A stretch of DNA of 64,000 nucleotides from positions 1-64,000 of the forward strand of contig JAWLCW010000017.1 of NCBI GenBank assembly GCA_041686935.1, given 5' to 3'. Under the pieces are notes generated by a model that was given only the letters and a program-made list of their open reading frames with translations, did not search any database and was not told where the DNA came from. Both the position numbers and the translations under genes were made by a program. Source of the DNA: Mariniphaga sp041686935. Lineage in GTDB: Bacteria > Bacteroidota > Bacteroidia > Bacteroidales > Prolixibacteraceae. Below are positions 62,091 to 64,000 of this stretch, piece after piece (position 1 is the first letter of the stretch; every line of letters starts with the position of its first letter).

Positions 62091-63521
62091 ATGAAAACAC
62101 TATTCCCGGAAAAGTACATTTTGCTGACTTTTTTTACTGTTTCGGTTTTATTGCGTCTTTTCAGTTTTATCCCCAGTGTGCTCGATCACGATGAATCGAC
62201 CTATCTGATAATTGGCCGCGAAATTTTGCAAGGACAGGAGCTTTACGAAGATGTTACCGACACCAAGCCGGCCGGCATTTTTTTGTTTTATGCGGCACTC
62301 GAATTTCTGTTTGGCGGCTCCATTTTTATGAAACGCTTTGTTTTTGCGCTGGTGGTCGGATTTACCGCATTTCTTGTTTATAAGATTTCAAAACGGTTTT
62401 TCGAAAATCAAAATGCAGCTATAGCATCAGGACTGATTTACATTTTTTATACTTCAATTTGGGTATATCATGGCCGGTCGCCAAATACCGAATTGTTGTT
62501 TAACCTGACCACAATAAGCACCTTACTGCTTTTCCTTCGGCCCAAAATGAAATCCTGGATTTTGGGCGGGTTGCTCATGGGAACAGGTTTTATAATAAAA
62601 TACCTCGTATTGTTCGATTTGGTGGCATTTTTCCTGTTTTTCTTTGTTACAGAAATTATTCGCGACTCCAAAGTATTGCATCACGCCCAATTCTGGGGAC
62701 GATATGTTTTGGCCGGATTGGCTTTTCTTCTCCCGTTTGCATTGTTAAATCTCTGGTTTTGGCTGGATGATCCTGCTCACGACTTCTTTTATGTTACCTA
62801 TGAATTGCCCGGAAATTACGGCAGCAATCCGTCACTTAAAAGATACGGTGTTATGCTGGCCGATTTTACCGTTAAATTTTTACCCATTTCCTTCTTTCTT
62901 TTTTATGTGATTTTTAAACGTAACAATTTTTTGAAAGGAAATTTGAAATGGTTTTTTATGGTATGGGTTCTCAGCATTTTATTTGCCATTTATCTTCCCG
63001 GCAAAGAATTTAGCCACTATACCATTCAACTGATGCTCCCGTTTAGTTTGCTGGCCGGTTTGTTTTTTCATTCCAAATTCAAAATGGATAAATATTCGTC
63101 GGTCATATTTTCAGGAAAAACAGGGCTGGCATTGTTGGTTATAGCGGTTCTGGCTATTCAGGCAATTAGTTTTAACAACGAGGTGTTGAAACCGGATTAT
63201 CCGCGCGAAATTGCTGTAGCCATACTCGAGGAACTGGATGCGGGCGAAGATGTGTATGTGTCGAATTACGAGCAGATTGTATATTATTTGCTCGATTTGG
63301 ACAGTCCCACCAAATATGTTCATCCCAACCTGCTTTTTACTGAAACGCACAAAGCTTTCGAAATAGATGTTGACAAAGAGCTAAGCCGCATTATGGATAG
63401 TAACCCCGACTTTGTTATCATTGAAAAGGAAAACGACAAAATTGCCAGGTTAATGGGAAAGAAATATGAGCTGATGAAAACGGCAGATTACGGAAAAATT
63501 CTTTTGTACCGGCTGAACTAA
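62091..63521 (+). CDS. GT39/ArnT-like membrane glycosyltransferase
   Basis: A 476-residue polytopic protein with about ten helices. The first periplasmic loop holds the family acidic motif (VLDHDESTYLIIGREILQGQ, then DVTDTKPAGIFLFYAALEF), and YHGRSPNTELLFNL follows. Members use polyprenyl-phosphate sugars to glycosylate lipids or proteins. The end of the protein is a soluble periplasmic domain (DVYVSNYEQIVYYLLDLD). It is the last gene of the acyltransferase-HAD-GT operon and overlaps the convergent recJ end by 4 bases. Confidence 0.88.
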   Translation: MKTLFPEKYILLTFFTVSVLLRLFSFIPSVLDHDESTYLIIGREILQGQELYEDVTDTKPAGIFLFYAALEFLFGGSIFMKRFVFALVVGFTAFLVYKISKRFFENQNAAIASGLIYIFYTSIWVYHGRSPNTELLFNLTTISTLLLFLRPKMKSWILGGLLMGTGFIIKYLVLFDLVAFFLFFFVTEIIRDSKVLHHAQFWGRYVLAGLAFLLPFALLNLWFWLDDPAHDFFYVTYELPGNYGSNPSLKRYGVMLADFTVKFLPISFFLFYVIFKRNNFLKGNLKWFFMVWVLSILFAIYLPGKEFSHYTIQLMLPFSLLAGLFFHSKFKMDKYSSVIFSGKTGLALLVIAVLAIQAISFNNEVLKPDYPREIAVAILEELDAGEDVYVSNYEQIVYYLLDLDSPTKYVHPNLLFTETHKAFEIDVDKELSRIMDSNPDFVIIEKENDKIARLMGKKYELMKTADYGKILLYRLN

Positions 63522-64000
63522 AAAATATCCCGTTTTTTGATGTCGCGGATAAAAAGCTGGAGACTGGTTTTGCCACGGTATTCGTTTTCCGTAATCGAAT
63601 AGCACACGTCAAAAGGAAGCCCAGAGGTAATTAAATCGAATTTATCGGACTGGTTGAACGCAATGCCCGGAAATATTCCGGAATTTACATCGGGTTCCAC
63701 CAAATCGAGTTTCAGGTGTTCCTGGTTTTTGCCAACAAGTCTGCTGGTGCCGGCGTCAAAAACATCTTCGGTAACAAAAACCGGGGTCATGTTGTGCGGG
63801 CCAAACGGAGCAAATTGTTTCAGAATACGGTAAAACCGGGGTGTAATTTCGCTCAGCGTAATTTTGGCATCTACATCAATGGTTTGCACCTGCGACAAAT
63901 CGGTTAGTTGTTTGGTCACAATTTCTTCGAACCGGCGCCTGAATTCAGGTACGTTTTCAATTTTCAGGGTAAGCCCGGCAGCATACATATGTCCGCCATA
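63518..64000 (-). CDS. recJ: RecJ single-stranded-DNA exonuclease, C-terminal part (partial)
   Basis: The frame continues past the right edge; 160 residues are visible. They start with the DHHA1 motif YGGHMYAAGL and continue into the RecJ OB domain (QFAPFGPHNMTPVF, GIAFNQSDKFDL, SLQLFIRDIKKRDIF). RecJ degrades 5' single strands in repair and recombination. The catalytic DHH half is outside the window. Confidence 0.92.
   Translation of the reverse strand, partial: YGGHMYAAGLTLKIENVPEFRRRFEEIVTKQLTDLSQVQTIDVDAKITLSEITPRFYRILKQFAPFGPHNMTPVFVTEDVFDAGTSRLVGKNQEHLKLDLVEPDVNSGIFPGIAFNQSDKFDLITSGLPFDVCYSITENEYRGKTSLQLFIRDIKKRDIF

Noticed and set aside
1..64000. Search for tRNA, rRNA, CRISPR arrays and IS ends
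   Set aside because: No cloverleaf-like sequence with CCA-adjacent arms, no rRNA stretches, no regularly spaced repeats and no transposase gene could be found by reading.

Overview
The window is a 64 kb chromosomal segment of a Bacteroidota bacterium. The evidence is a SusC/SusD pair, five proteins with type IX secretion (Por) C-terminal sorting domains, a eukaryote-type hexokinase, TAnnTTTG-like promoter elements, and almost no Shine-Dalgarno sequences. The mix of long glycoside hydrolases, a DUF362 protein and anaerobe-like enzymes fits Marinilabiliales/Prolixibacteraceae-like lineages, but the exact taxon is an inference. I see no tRNA, rRNA, CRISPR array, prophage or intact insertion sequence.

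Region 1 (about 1.3-27 kb, nearly all on the minus strand) is the most distinctive part. In transcription order it holds an ECF sigma factor, a secreted tandem-repeat protein with a sorting domain, a membrane-anchored SGNH hydrolase, a TPR lipoprotein, SusC, SusD, a small lipoprotein, and a strong terminator. These are followed by a PA14-FN3-GH-A sorting-domain protein, an SxtJ-like membrane protein, a 49-residue DUF5989-like protein, a NodU/CmcH carbamoyltransferase and a second SGNH hydrolase. The block ends with a 1659-residue GH30 sorting-domain protein, a DUF362 sorting-domain protein and a beta-propeller lipoprotein. A carbamoyltransferase/SGNH glycan-modification module is thus embedded in a polysaccharide-utilisation locus. 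It is my main candidate for an undescribed system.

Region 2 (27-36.5 kb) is central metabolism: an exported aldo/keto reductase, glucose-6-phosphate isomerase, gpsA, a divergent glpK-glpD-glpF operon, a possible small RNA, and an orphan PAS-receiver protein.

Region 3 (36.4-50 kb) is a second carbohydrate cluster without SusC/SusD: GH2, hexokinase, GH29 fucosidase, a UroD-family methyltransferase-like protein, a DUF4143 ATPase, a parallel beta-helix enzyme, an MFS sugar porter and a GH36 alpha-galactosidase. Exported enzymes would release monosaccharides, the porter would import them and hexokinase would trap them.

Region 4 (50-64 kb) is mainly housekeeping: an exported 1-Cys peroxiredoxin; an operon hpt-adk-obg-PAP2-MutS-like; purE; a MazEF-like toxin-antitoxin pair; two outer-membrane beta-barrel proteins (one with a helix-hairpin-helix region); an acyltransferase-HAD-GT39 operon; and the C-terminal part of RecJ running off the right edge.
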